Assembly (NCBI GenBank): GCA_964444515.1
Contig: CAYUGY010000003.1
Coordinates: forward strand, 1 to 34,443
Source: JAIXRY01 sp964444515
GTDB lineage: Bacteria; Patescibacteriota; Minisyncoccia; Phycocordibacterales; UBA9973
DNA: 34,443 bases
Direction: 5' to 3'
Below, piece after piece: positions 14,131 to 22,049 of the stretch. The notes under the pieces were generated by a model. That model searched no databases. It was not told the origin of the DNA and worked only from the letters and a program-made list of their open reading frames with translations. Both the position numbers and the translations under genes were made by a program. Position 1 is the first letter of the stretch, and each line of letters begins with the position of its first letter.

Positions 14131-14898
14131 GATTTCCGTTAGAATAATTGGTCCATCTTCGGTGATAGCCACTGTGTGTTCGAAATGAGCTGATTTTGAA
14201 CCATCAGCAGTTTTGATGGTGTACCCATCTGACAACGAAACAATGTCGGGTTTACCAATGGTAATCATTGGCTCGATAGCGATAACCATTCCTGGCTGAA
14301 GTAGCACCCCTGCGCCATTTTTACCGTAATTGGGAATATATGGATCTTCGTGAATATGTTTCCCAACACCATGACCTGCAAGTTCTCGTACTACACCAAA
14401 ACCATGTGGACGAACCACGGCAGATACGGCGTATCCAATATCCCCTGTCTTATTACCAACTTTTGCCATTTCGATTCCTGCTATCAATGATTCTTTGGTG
14501 ACTTGCAATAATTCTCTCGTTACTTTTGTTCCTTCACCAACAATAACTGTTGTTGCATGATCAGTAAACAATCCTTTGTGATTGAGTCCGCAATCAATCG
14601 ACACAACATCACCATTTTTCAAAATAGTTTCTTTCTTTGGAATACCGTGCACGATTTCACTGTTGACTGATACACACAATGCACATGGAAACGGCGTAGG
14701 AGCCCCTTCTGGACGATAATTGAGGAATGCTGGAATATCTCCCCCTTCGGCAATCAATGCAAGTGCTCGCTCTTCCAAATCCCAGGTACTCATCCCCGCC
14801 TTTGTTTCTTTTGCCAAAGTATCGACAATAAAAGCCAAACGTTTTCCGCCTTCTTTCAAAATTTCAATTTCTTCTTTTGTTTTAATAATTATTTTCAT
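14128..14898 (-). CDS. map: methionine aminopeptidase, type I
   Basis: A 256-aa dimetal protease that removes the N-terminal Met from new proteins. The metal ligands are in place: the Asp pair in SIDCGLNHKGLFTDHAT, His in ELAGHGVGKHIHEDP, Glu in VIAIEPMITIG, and the last Glu in the C-terminal SAHFEHTVAITEDG segment. Length is that of a type Ia enzyme without extensions. It lies 4 bases after adk and keeps the secY-adk-map order, but it is the last gene of the unit. The usual followers (infA, rpmJ, rpsM, rpsK, rpsD, rpoA, rplQ) are not in the window. Confidence 0.95.
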   Translation of the reverse strand: MKIIIKTKEEIEILKEGGKRLAFIVDTLAKETKAGMSTWDLEERALALIAEGGDIPAFLNYRPEGAPTPFPCALCVSVNSEIVHGIPKKETILKNGDVVSIDCGLNHKGLFTDHATTVIVGEGTKVTRELLQVTKESLIAGIEMAKVGNKTGDIGYAVSAVVRPHGFGVVRELAGHGVGKHIHEDPYIPNYGKNGAGVLLQPGMVIAIEPMITIGKPDIVSLSDGYTIKTADGSKSAHFEHTVAITEDGPIILTEI

Positions 14899-14902
14899 TT
14901 TG

Positions 14903-15481
14903 TTATGCTAGTTCTTTTATGATTTCATTATGCACCTCTTCAATTGTTTGTTCACCGTTGATATCGTGGAATTTGTACATTGGAAGTTCATGGAAATACG
15001 CCATTGCAGGAATAACATTCCAATCAAACCAACTTAATCTTTTTTTGATTTCATCTGTGTGATCATCTGCACGCCCTCGCCCCATCAAACGCTCTGTCGC
15101 CCACTCTTCTGAAACATTCACGTAAATCACATGCATGTCTTCTCTCCCAAGAAAACGTAAGGCACTATCTAGAATTGGAGCTTCGTGCGGACGGCGAGCC
15201 ACTCCATCGAGAATCAAATCTTCTGCGCCTGTCACTTCTTTGACCAAGAAATCTGACCACATCCAGATTGGTAGAAATTCAGGGAGTAAATCACCGCGAG
15301 ACATTTGCTCTTTGGCTTTTTTTGCAGCAAAAGAATCACTTTCAATAAAAGCACGGAAGGCGGCCCCTGTTTCAATGTATTTGACTGTCCGTCCTTGTTT
15401 TTCTAATTGTTCCTTGAGAAGTTGCGCTTGTGTCCCCTTACCAGCACCTGAGCGACCGAAGAAAATGTATGTGGAATTCAT
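14903..15481 (-). CDS. adk: adenylate kinase
   Basis: A 192-aa enzyme that interconverts AMP, ADP and ATP. The P-loop is GRSGAGKGTQ at residues about 8-17. ETGAAFRAF replaces the usual DTGDMLR segment, and LILDGVARRPHEA replaces LDGFPR. RLMGRGRADDHTDEIKKRL holds the lid arginines, with a short lid and no zinc site. The substitutions are unusual, but the fold pattern is clear. ATG 15481 is chosen over the longer open frame because TGTTATAAT ends exactly 6 bases upstream. It is separated from secY by a terminator, so adk-map is its own transcription unit. Confidence 0.9.
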   Translation of the reverse strand: MNSTYIFFGRSGAGKGTQAQLLKEQLEKQGRTVKYIETGAAFRAFIESDSFAAKKAKEQMSRGDLLPEFLPIWMWSDFLVKEVTGAEDLILDGVARRPHEAPILDSALRFLGREDMHVIYVNVSEEWATERLMGRGRADDHTDEIKKRLSWFDWNVIPAMAYFHELPMYKFHDINGEQTIEEVHNEIIKELA

Positions 15482-15487
15482 AAGTGA

Positions 15488-15496
15488 ATTATAACA
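15488..15496 (-). promoter_or_regulatory. extended -10 of adk-map, leaderless
   Basis: TGTTATAAT on the minus strand (hexamer 15488-15493) with 6 bases to ATG 15481. It follows the secY terminator directly. Confidence 0.62.
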
Positions 15497-15521
15497 CAAG
15501 AGATTATCAGTACGAACAAAT

Positions 15522-15558
15522 AAAAAAGAACGACAACTATCTGTTATCGTTCTTTTTT
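15522..15558. terminator. terminator after secY
   Basis: AAAAAAGAACGA pairs with TCGTTCTTTTTT in a long stem with one mismatch further in. A T-run follows on the minus strand. It separates secY from adk. Confidence 0.82.
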
Positions 15559-15573
15559 ATTCATATCAGAATT

Positions 15574-16845
15574 TTAGTATTCTCGAAGTGATAGCTGTGC
15601 TTCGATTCGTTTTACCAAATCAATAACCACAGAAACCGCAATCAAGAGTGATGTACCTCCAACGGTCAGCGATGTGATTCCTGTTGCACTTTTGAGTACC
15701 AACGGAATAACCGCAATAAGACCCAAGAAGAGTGCACCAAAGAGTGTTAGACGAACAATGATATATGAAAGATATTTCATTGTTGCCTCCCCTGGACGAA
15801 TTCCTGGAATAAATGCTCCACTCTTTTGGAGATTTTGAGACATTTGTTCTGGGTCAAACGTAACTGCTGTATAGAAGTAGGTAAACAATACAACGAATAT
15901 GAAGTATACGAGTGGGTATGCCCAAGCTGATGCAACAAACCAAGACATTGCATGTGCAATACTTGCTAAAACAGCATATGAAGAATTAGCAAACAAATTT
16001 GCAATCAACTGCGGAAAGAGCAAGATTGAGAGCGCAAAGATGATTGGCATAACTCCTGCTTGGTTCAAACGAACTGGAATGTATGTTGATGTTCCACCAA
16101 TTACCCGATTACCATGCACTTGTCGTGCATACGTCACCGGAATCTGTCGTTCTGCATCATTCACAAATACCACGAATGCAATAATCAATACTCCAAGTGC
16201 AGCAAAGAGTAGGAATACTGGCAATTGAGAAATATCGAATGAGTAGATTGCTTGGGCAATACTTGTTGGAAGTTGCGCAACGATACCAGCAAAGATAAGG
16301 AGTGAGACTCCGTTTCCAATACCGAATTCAGAAAGCAATTCTCCAATCCACATAAGCAACACAGAACCTGCAACAATCACCGCTAGGTTAAGTGCAAATC
16401 CAAATGTTGATAGATCAAGAATAATTCCTTGTTTCTTCAAAAGCAACAAGAATCCAAATCCTTGCAACAGCGCCATTGGCACAGTCAAAATTCGAGAATA
16501 TTGCGCGAACTTTTGACGCCCTGCATCACCGTTGTCTTGATACGCAGATTTAATGCGTGGAGACAAAATAGTGAGCAATTGCATTATAATCGAAGCTGTA
16601 ATGTACGGACTCACTCCAAGCATAATGATTGAAAGATTTGATAGTCCTCCACCTGAGAGCACATTCAATATTCCAAAGAATTGATTGTTAGCGAGAAATT
16701 GTTGCAAACGAGCCACATCTACTCCAGGAACTGGAATAGCTGCAAGTAAGCGGAACAACACAAGAAAACCTACTATAGCCAAAATTCTATTACGAAGGTT
16801 TCGGTCAGTTACTAGCAGTTTAATTTTCTTTAAGAGTGTATTCAT
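15574..16845 (-). CDS. secY: protein translocase subunit SecY
   Basis: A 423-aa channel protein with ten predicted membrane helices. Family marks are the N-terminal FLVLFRLLAAIPVPGVD, the region from LSGGGLSNLSIIMLGVSP to ITASIIMQLL (plug and TM2), the GRQKFAQYSRILT loop, ELLSEFGIGNGVSLLIF, the cytosolic loop (QIPVTYARQVHGNR, IPVRLNQAGVMPIIFA) and GIRPGEATMKYL. Length fits bacterial SecY. It is the last gene of the rpsN-to-secY unit, 14 bases after rplO, and exports among others the secreted proteins encoded in island 2. Confidence 0.96.
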   Translation of the reverse strand: MNTLLKKIKLLVTDRNLRNRILAIVGFLVLFRLLAAIPVPGVDVARLQQFLANNQFFGILNVLSGGGLSNLSIIMLGVSPYITASIIMQLLTILSPRIKSAYQDNGDAGRQKFAQYSRILTVPMALLQGFGFLLLLKKQGIILDLSTFGFALNLAVIVAGSVLLMWIGELLSEFGIGNGVSLLIFAGIVAQLPTSIAQAIYSFDISQLPVFLLFAALGVLIIAFVVFVNDAERQIPVTYARQVHGNRVIGGTSTYIPVRLNQAGVMPIIFALSILLFPQLIANLFANSSYAVLASIAHAMSWFVASAWAYPLVYFIFVVLFTYFYTAVTFDPEQMSQNLQKSGAFIPGIRPGEATMKYLSYIIVRLTLFGALFLGLIAVIPLVLKSATGITSLTVGGTSLLIAVSVVIDLVKRIEAQLSLREY

Positions 16846-16859
16846 ATGTTTTGAATGTA

Positions 16860-17303
16860 TTAGCGGATAGTTCCACCAGCTTGTTCTATTTTCGCCTTAG
16901 CTGAATCACTTACGAAACAGTCAGATGAAATAGAGAGCTTTTTTGTAAGTTCACCAGTAGCCAAAATTTTGACTTGAGGAAGAACACCTTGTGTTCGCTT
17001 GATCAAACCATTTTTCAAAAGCAATGCTCTTGTAATAAATGTTCCCGCTTCAAATACTTTGTCCAAAGTTCCAACGTTTACCACTTTGAAATCTTCTTTG
17101 ACTGATTTGTTACTGTTTTTTCCACGTCCACGAAGTTTCGGAAGCTTCTTGATGATATCGCGCATTTGTGGGCGCTTTTTGTTACCAGCACGAGCTGTTT
17201 GCCCTTTACCTCCACGTCCAGATGTTTTACCACTTGAACCTCCACGTCCAATCAATTTCTTTTTCTTGTTTGGTGTTTTTTTAACGAGTGTATGTAGTTG
17301 CAT
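16860..17303 (-). CDS. rplO: 50S ribosomal protein L15
   Basis: A 147-aa protein. The Gly/Arg/Lys-rich N-terminal tail (RGGSSGKTSGRGGKGQTARAG) is diagnostic of L15, and the C-terminal half (VKILATGELTKKLSISSDCFVSDSAKAKIEQAGG) is the globular domain. It starts 1 base after the rpsE stop, leaving no room for rpmD (L30), which normally sits between them. Confidence 0.95.
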   Translation of the reverse strand: MQLHTLVKKTPNKKKKLIGRGGSSGKTSGRGGKGQTARAGNKKRPQMRDIIKKLPKLRGRGKNSNKSVKEDFKVVNVGTLDKVFEAGTFITRALLLKNGLIKRTQGVLPQVKILATGELTKKLSISSDCFVSDSAKAKIEQAGGTIR

Positions 17304-17304
17304 A

Positions 17305-17912
17305 TTATTGTTGTGTTGCTACTTTTTCTTCTACTGCGACCACAGGACTAGCATGTACTTTTTTGACTGCAATTTGAGAAAGTGCAGAAATAGTTGCACG
17401 AGCATTGTTCATTTTGTTCTTACTGCCAGAGTTAATCTTTGCAGTAACGTTCTTGATACCAGCCAAGATCAAAATATCACGCATAGCAGAACCTGCTACG
17501 AGACCTTTTGATTTGTTCGGCATCATCATTACTTGTGCACTGTTGTATTTTGCAGACACATCGTGATGGATTGAACCTTCTTTGTTCAATTTGACTGTAA
17601 TCATATTTTTGCGAGCTGCTTTCAATGCTTTTGCGATTGCAAGTGCAGTGTCAGCACCCTTTNNNNNNNNNNTCCAACAGAGCCTTTGTGGTCTCCGATT
17701 GCAATAGCAACTGCGAAACTCATACGGCGTCCTCCTGATACCACACGAGTAACGCGACGAATAGAGATCATCTTTTGATCGAATTCAGGTTTTGGTCGTT
17801 CTGCATAAGTTTTTCCTCCTGGACCTCCTGGTCTTCCCCCTCTTCGTGGTGGACGAGCACTACCTGCTCCTGCTCCAGTTCCTGTGTTTGGTTTTGTATT
17901 TGTGAAAGCCAT
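17305..17912 (-). CDS. rpsE: 30S ribosomal protein S5, interrupted by an assembly gap
   Basis: S5 acts in decoding fidelity. A Gly/Pro/Arg-rich N-terminal extension (about 30 residues) precedes the N-terminal domain (MISIRRVTRVVSGGRRMSFAVAIAIGDHKG is split by the family pattern), and the C-terminal domain follows (KGADTALAIAKALKAARKN, then SIHHDV, LVAGSAMRDILILAGI). A run of 10 N at 17663-17672 breaks the frame between GSVG and KGADTA. In S5 these are joined by four residues of the type VGxG (12 bases). One base is present, so 11 are missing, not 10: the frame break comes from an arbitrary gap length, and the gene is probably intact. It sits 4 bases after rplR. Confidence 0.93.
17663..17672. 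other. assembly gap of 10 N inside rpsE
   Basis: Ten undetermined bases. The flanking codons show that 11 bases would restore the S5 frame, so the gap length is a placeholder. Confidence 0.98.
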
Positions 17913-17916
17913 AAAA

Positions 17917-18267
17917 TTAAAACTTAAGTCCTGCTTCGCGAGCAGAATCTGCTACTAATTGAACACGACCAGTATACTTGAAACCATTGCGGTCAAAAAC
18001 AACTGCAGTAATCTTTTTTGCTTGTGCAATTTCGGCAATTTTCTTACCGACAACAACTGCGCGTTCTGCTTTTGTGCCTTTTGTCTCTTTGATGTCAGAT
18101 GCTTCACCAATTGTGACACCTTTTGTATCATCAATCAATTGAGCGTACATATGGACGTTTGAACGGAATACAGAAAGACGTGGAATACTAGCTGTGCCAG
18201 AAACACGACTTCTAATCTTGCCTTTCAAACGAATTCTTTTTTCAGTTTTCTTTTGTTGTGTATTCAT
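17917..18267 (-). CDS. rplR: 50S ribosomal protein L18
   Basis: A 116-aa 5S-rRNA-binding protein. RIRLKGKIRSRVSGTASIPRLSVFRSNVHMYAQLIDD is split into the basic arm and first strand typical of L18, and AVVFDRNGFKYTGRVQLVADSAREAGLKF is the conserved C-terminus. It keeps the standard place between rplF and rpsE, with gaps of 3 and 4 bases. Confidence 0.96.
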   Translation of the reverse strand: MNTQQKKTEKRIRLKGKIRSRVSGTASIPRLSVFRSNVHMYAQLIDDTKGVTIGEASDIKETKGTKAERAVVVGKKIAEIAQAKKITAVVFDRNGFKYTGRVQLVADSAREAGLKF

Positions 18268-18270
18268 ATA

Positions 18271-18804
18271 CTATGCAGATTTCTTACCAGCTTTGCGACG
18301 AATAACTTCCCCATCATAACGGAATCCTTTTCCTTTATATGGTTCTGGCTTTTTCAATGCGCGAACTTTTGCTGTAAATTGTCCGACCAATTCTTTATCA
18401 ATACCTGATACGGTAATGTTGTTCTTTTCAGCAGTTACTGTCAATCCTTCAGAGATTGGAACAATAACAGGGTGAGAAAAACCAAGTGCTAATTTGAGAT
18501 CTGAACCAGCTACTTCACTTTTGAAACCAACTCCTTCAAGAATCAATTTCTTTGAGAATGGAGTAACTACTCCTTCGATCATATTTTCTAGGTGAGATGC
18601 GTAAGTACCCCAAAGAGAACGAGAAAACTTATCAGTCTTTCTTGGTGTGAAAGTGAGTGCATTATCTTCGATCGCAATAGTAACCACATCAATGACAGGA
18701 CGAGTAAGTGTGCCTTTCGGACCAGTTACTGTCACCATACCGTAGTCGAGTTTTACTTCAACACCAGCAGGGATTTGTATAATTTTTTTACCAACTCTTG
18801 ACAT
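18271..18804 (-). CDS. rplF: 50S ribosomal protein L6
   Basis: A 177-aa protein with the canonical start MSRVGKKIIQIPAGVEV and the C-terminal signature KPEPYKGKGFRYDGEVIRRKAGK near the factor-binding site. The open frame runs to 18840 and overlaps rpsH, but the conserved N-terminus fixes ATG 18804, 10 bases after rpsH. Confidence 0.96.
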   Translation of the reverse strand: MSRVGKKIIQIPAGVEVKLDYGMVTVTGPKGTLTRPVIDVVTIAIEDNALTFTPRKTDKFSRSLWGTYASHLENMIEGVVTPFSKKLILEGVGFKSEVAGSDLKLALGFSHPVIVPISEGLTVTAEKNNITVSGIDKELVGQFTAKVRALKKPEPYKGKGFRYDGEVIRRKAGKKSA

Positions 18805-18814
18805 ATATATTTGA

Positions 18815-19201
18815 TTACCAGATTTCGAATAATACTTCACCTCCGACCTGTTCTTTTTTCGCTTCCTTGTCAGTCAAAATACCTTTTGGAGTAGAAAATA
18901 CTGTCACTCCAAAGCCATTCTTCACTGATTTGATATCGCGAATACCAGCGTACATACGACGTGATTGTTTTGAAATACGTTTTACGTCACTGATTTTTGA
19001 TTTTCCATCTACGTATCGAAGTGTAATTTCGATCATAGGACGGTCACGCTTCACGAGAGCTTTTACATCCTCGATGAAATTTGCGCGCTTCAAACACTCT
19101 AAGATAGCGAGTTTGATTTTTGAATGAGGAACAACAACAGTTTCTTTCGAAACCATTGCTCCGTTCTTCATTGATATGAGCATGTTTGATATTGGGTCCA
19201 T
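18815..19201 (-). CDS. rpsH: 30S ribosomal protein S8
   Basis: A 128-aa 16S-rRNA-binding protein with the typical N-terminus DPISNMLISMKNGAMVSKETVVVPHSK and the C-terminal GFGVTVFSTPKGILTDKEA and GGEVLFEIW motifs. In E. coli S8 represses the spc operon through a site near rplE. Here rplE and rpsN are separated by island 2, so that arrangement cannot work in the same way. Confidence 0.96.
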   Translation of the reverse strand: MDPISNMLISMKNGAMVSKETVVVPHSKIKLAILECLKRANFIEDVKALVKRDRPMIEITLRYVDGKSKISDVKRISKQSRRMYAGIRDIKSVKNGFGVTVFSTPKGILTDKEAKKEQVGGEVLFEIW

Positions 19202-19227
19202 AATAATTTGATGTTATTAGAAAAGAA

Positions 19228-19413
19228 TTACCAAGAAGACTTACGTACTCCTGGAATCATTCCGTCGTTTGCTAACTCACGGAAACAGATTCGACAAAGT
19301 CCGAAATCACGCATAAATGCGTTTCCACGACCACACTTAAAACAACGATTCTTTGCACGAACCGGAAATTTTGGTTTCTTTTCTGCACGGGCTTTTGTTG
19401 ATGTTTTTGCCAT
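19228..19413 (-). CDS. rpsN: 30S ribosomal protein S14, zinc-binding type
   Basis: A 61-aa S14 with two CxxC pairs (CFKCGRGNAFMRDFGLCRIC) that bind one zinc ion, and the conserved RELANDGMIPGVRKSSW C-terminus. It is the short C+ (type Z) form. It is the first gene of the last ribosomal unit, with its own 145-base upstream region, because island 2 separates it from rplE. Confidence 0.96.
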   Translation of the reverse strand: MAKTSTKARAEKKPKFPVRAKNRCFKCGRGNAFMRDFGLCRICFRELANDGMIPGVRKSSW

Positions 19414-19544
19414 AGGAAAAATTAATTAGCCTTTTTAAGGGACTAATAGTGAATAATAAGTGATGAGATATCGCATTATTTTTCTTAAATAGCCTGTAAA
19501 TACTGGGTACTTAAGGAGAACAATGGATCAAACACCACGAGCAC

Positions 19545-19573
19545 ATAATAACATAATAAAAGACCGAAAACAA
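19545..19573 (-). promoter_or_regulatory. candidate promoter of the rpsN-secY unit
   Basis: On the minus strand TTGTTT (19568-19573), a 17-base spacer and TATTAT (19545-19550), with TGT before the -10. It overlaps the island 2 terminator. It would give a leader of about 125 bases before rpsN, with only small hairpins visible (for example CCTT-AAA-AAGG). Confidence 0.42.
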
Positions 19574-19588
19574 GGGTTTTCGGTCTTT
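19559..19588 (-). terminator. terminator at the end of island 2
   Basis: AAAGACCGAAAAC and GTTTTCGGTCTTT form a perfect 13-bp stem with a 4-base loop and a T-rich tail on the minus strand, just downstream of the SGNH-hydrolase gene. Confidence 0.88.
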
Positions 19589-19603
19589 ATACGGATTCTA
19601 TCT

Positions 19604-22021
19604 TTAGCATATTTTAACCACCGGACAAACATCTTCTGGCATAGTGGTTTTGATTGAATTTTGATTCTTGAGGGCAATAATTTTCTCCATTGTCTTGTCC
19701 CCCACAACACCAGTGGCTGGAATATTGTATTTTTTCTGGAATTTAATTACTGAAGATTTGGTGACTGCACCATAAAAACTTGTCACTTTGGTTTGTTTTG
19801 GAAAAAAACCCTGAGCTACAAGAAAACGCTGTAATTCCAATACATCGCTTCCTTTTTTTCCTGTTGCAAAATAAACAGTATTTTTTGAAGAAGCTATGTT
19901 TGTTACCGATGATACTTTTTGAACAACTATAGACTGAGAAGGTGTCGCAATGGTTGCTTGCTGTACAACTGGTGCAACTACCGGCATTGGAGGGACAAAC
20001 CCTCCTCTGCGAGTATTTACAATAACTTGTGTGGCGGAAACAACGGAAGAAGGAGTTCCTTGCCCTCCGTCATTAACTGGTATAACACGAAAATCATACA
20101 AATGATTATTAATCAAACCAGTAACAATAGTACTTGTTGCAGCACTAACAGCATCATTAAAGGTACTCCATGAGGTTGTGCCATTTTCACGATATTGAAT
20201 AACATAATCAGAAATGACACTTGTTCCGATATCAACCGGGACTGCCCATGTTAGTGTCATTGCATTATTAACAGCAGTAGCAGAGAGAGCGGTTGGGGCA
20301 AGTGCAGTTGTTCGAGTAAAAGAAATTTCAGCTGAACGCGGCGTAAAGTTTGGTGAATATGAATCAGTGTCACTTTCTTGTACAACTGCATAATATGTTG
20401 TCCCTGCAGTGAAGTTCAAAGTATCTATCGTTGCACTTGTTGTAGTTGCTGTATATACCCCGCTCGTTGTTCCGTATGAAATTTTGTAGGCAGTCAAAGA
20501 GCTTTCGAGTACTGATCTTGATGACCAGCTAAACGTCATTTGCCCGAGTGATTCGCCAACAGAAAGATTTGAAGGAGTCATCATATTGATCGCATACAAT
20601 CGAGCCATTTGAGCGAAACCTGCGGTATTTGGATGAACATCCTGACTGGTCGCCATCAAATCAATATAGTGATATCCGTCGTTGTAGTGATTTTTGAAAA
20701 AGGTCCAAAAATCAGGTCCGGCTGAAACACCAGTATTTGAAATAACTGTTGTGTAATACGGCTGATACGGCTCAAGCAAATTATGAAAAGCGCTATCAAT
20801 CGAATAGTTCGGATATGCAAGCCAAATATTTGCAGTACTAATTCCGTAACGAGTTTTCAATTCTGTATTAATAATCGTTGTCAGATTTGTTTGTAGTGAT
20901 GAAGCGGTAAGGTTATTATATGCGTCATTAACTCCAAGATTTACCAATGCTTTGTTTGGAGCAAGAGCCGTTACTCTTGTACGATATCCTGCCCCACTCA
21001 TGATACTGACATAGCCAGCTGAAGTAACACCGGCTTTTCCATCGTTCATAATAAATACCGGATATCCATAATACGAGACGAGGGTATTTTGTAATTTTGT
21101 GAGAAACCCTTCTTTCCAGCGTCCAGAAAACGCACCATGTTGTGGAAATTGACGATTGTCATTTGAAACCGTTCCCGCTGGTGCTTGTGTCCAATTAGCA
21201 ATTGGTGTTGCGCCGAGGTCAGTATCGTAATACCCTTCAGTAATTGAGTCACCGACTCCTAAAATAATATCTCCGATACCAAGATTGGTTGCTTGATCGT
21301 GATTACCTGCTCCTGTTTGTACGGTCTGACTCGAATCAACAATATATACATCGATTGTATATTCAGCTTTAGTAAGTGACGTAAACGATGCGGTAAAAGG
21401 TGAAGACATATCATACACTGTCTGCTCTGTTACTAGGTCTTTATTCAAAACAAATTTCACTCCACCGCTTGATGGAAGTCCGGCACTTGCGACTGTTGCA
21501 GTAATAGACAATGTTGTACTTGTTTGAATATACGGAATATAAAACGGTGCTGTATAATCATCCGTAATTGCACGAGTTGCAACCAAAGGCGCACCGACAA
21601 CTCCCTTTATTGGACTAGTAATAAAAATATATCCAGCTTTGACTGGTATAACATTTGAAATCGAAGCAGTCCCCTGACTGTTGACCGCCATAACAGAGAA
21701 ATCATACGTAGTATCAGTTGTAAGCCCAGTAACAGTCGCACTTGTACTGGTACTAACTCCATCAGTAAATGTTGTCCATGAAGTATCTCCGTTTAATCTA
21801 TATTGAATCGTATAATCAGTAATACTTGCTCCACCGTTTGATGGTGCAGTCCATGTAAGTGTTACCGACGTTGCATCAGCGCTACCTGCAAGTGTTGTGA
21901 TAGCGGACGGAACCGAAGCAGCAAAAGAAGCAGAAGGAAGCAGTAACACGGTGAGTAAAAAAAATTTTACAAAAAAATGTCTCCCTATCTTTTCTCTCTT
22001 TTCTCTAAAAAATCGGTTCAT
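19604..22021 (-). CDS. secreted Fn3 / SGNH hydrolase / peptidoglycan-binding protein
   Basis: An 805-aa modular exported protein. A signal peptide (RHFFVKFFLLTVLLLPSAS, cut near ASFA-A) is followed by an Fn3 domain (about 37-128), a beta-rich linker, and an SGNH/GDSL esterase domain (about 250-480) with GDSITEG (nucleophile Ser259), NLGVND (block III) and DVHPNTAGF (Asp461, His463). Two more Fn3 domains follow (about 483-575 and 576-670), then a Pro-rich linker and a PG_binding_1 domain (about 715-785, KKGSDVLELQRFLVAQGFFP ...). The C-terminal tail has two Cys. The catalytic triad looks complete, so it may deacylate or deacetylate a cell-surface or host polysaccharide while held to peptidoglycan. 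It starts 28 bases after the NHL protein and shares the same tail domain. Confidence 0.85.
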   Translation of the reverse strand: MNRFFREKREKIGRHFFVKFFLLTVLLLPSASFAASVPSAITTLAGSADATSVTLTWTAPSNGGASITDYTIQYRLNGDTSWTTFTDGVSTSTSATVTGLTTDTTYDFSVMAVNSQGTASISNVIPVKAGYIFITSPIKGVVGAPLVATRAITDDYTAPFYIPYIQTSTTLSITATVASAGLPSSGGVKFVLNKDLVTEQTVYDMSSPFTASFTSLTKAEYTIDVYIVDSSQTVQTGAGNHDQATNLGIGDIILGVGDSITEGYYDTDLGATPIANWTQAPAGTVSNDNRQFPQHGAFSGRWKEGFLTKLQNTLVSYYGYPVFIMNDGKAGVTSAGYVSIMSGAGYRTRVTALAPNKALVNLGVNDAYNNLTASSLQTNLTTIINTELKTRYGISTANIWLAYPNYSIDSAFHNLLEPYQPYYTTVISNTGVSAGPDFWTFFKNHYNDGYHYIDLMATSQDVHPNTAGFAQMARLYAINMMTPSNLSVGESLGQMTFSWSSRSVLESSLTAYKISYGTTSGVYTATTTSATIDTLNFTAGTTYYAVVQESDTDSYSPNFTPRSAEISFTRTTALAPTALSATAVNNAMTLTWAVPVDIGTSVISDYVIQYRENGTTSWSTFNDAVSAATSTIVTGLINNHLYDFRVIPVNDGGQGTPSSVVSATQVIVNTRRGGFVPPMPVVAPVVQQATIATPSQSIVVQKVSSVTNIASSKNTVYFATGKKGSDVLELQRFLVAQGFFPKQTKVTSFYGAVTKSSVIKFQKKYNIPATGVVGDKTMEKIIALKNQNSIKTTMPEDVCPVVKIC

Positions 22022-22049
22022 ATAATATCGTATAAATTAGTACTGATCA

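Noticed and set aside
17305..17912. rpsE as two genes or a pseudogene
   Set aside because: The break coincides with the 10-N gap and the flanking residues fit one continuous S5; 11 missing bases restore the frame.
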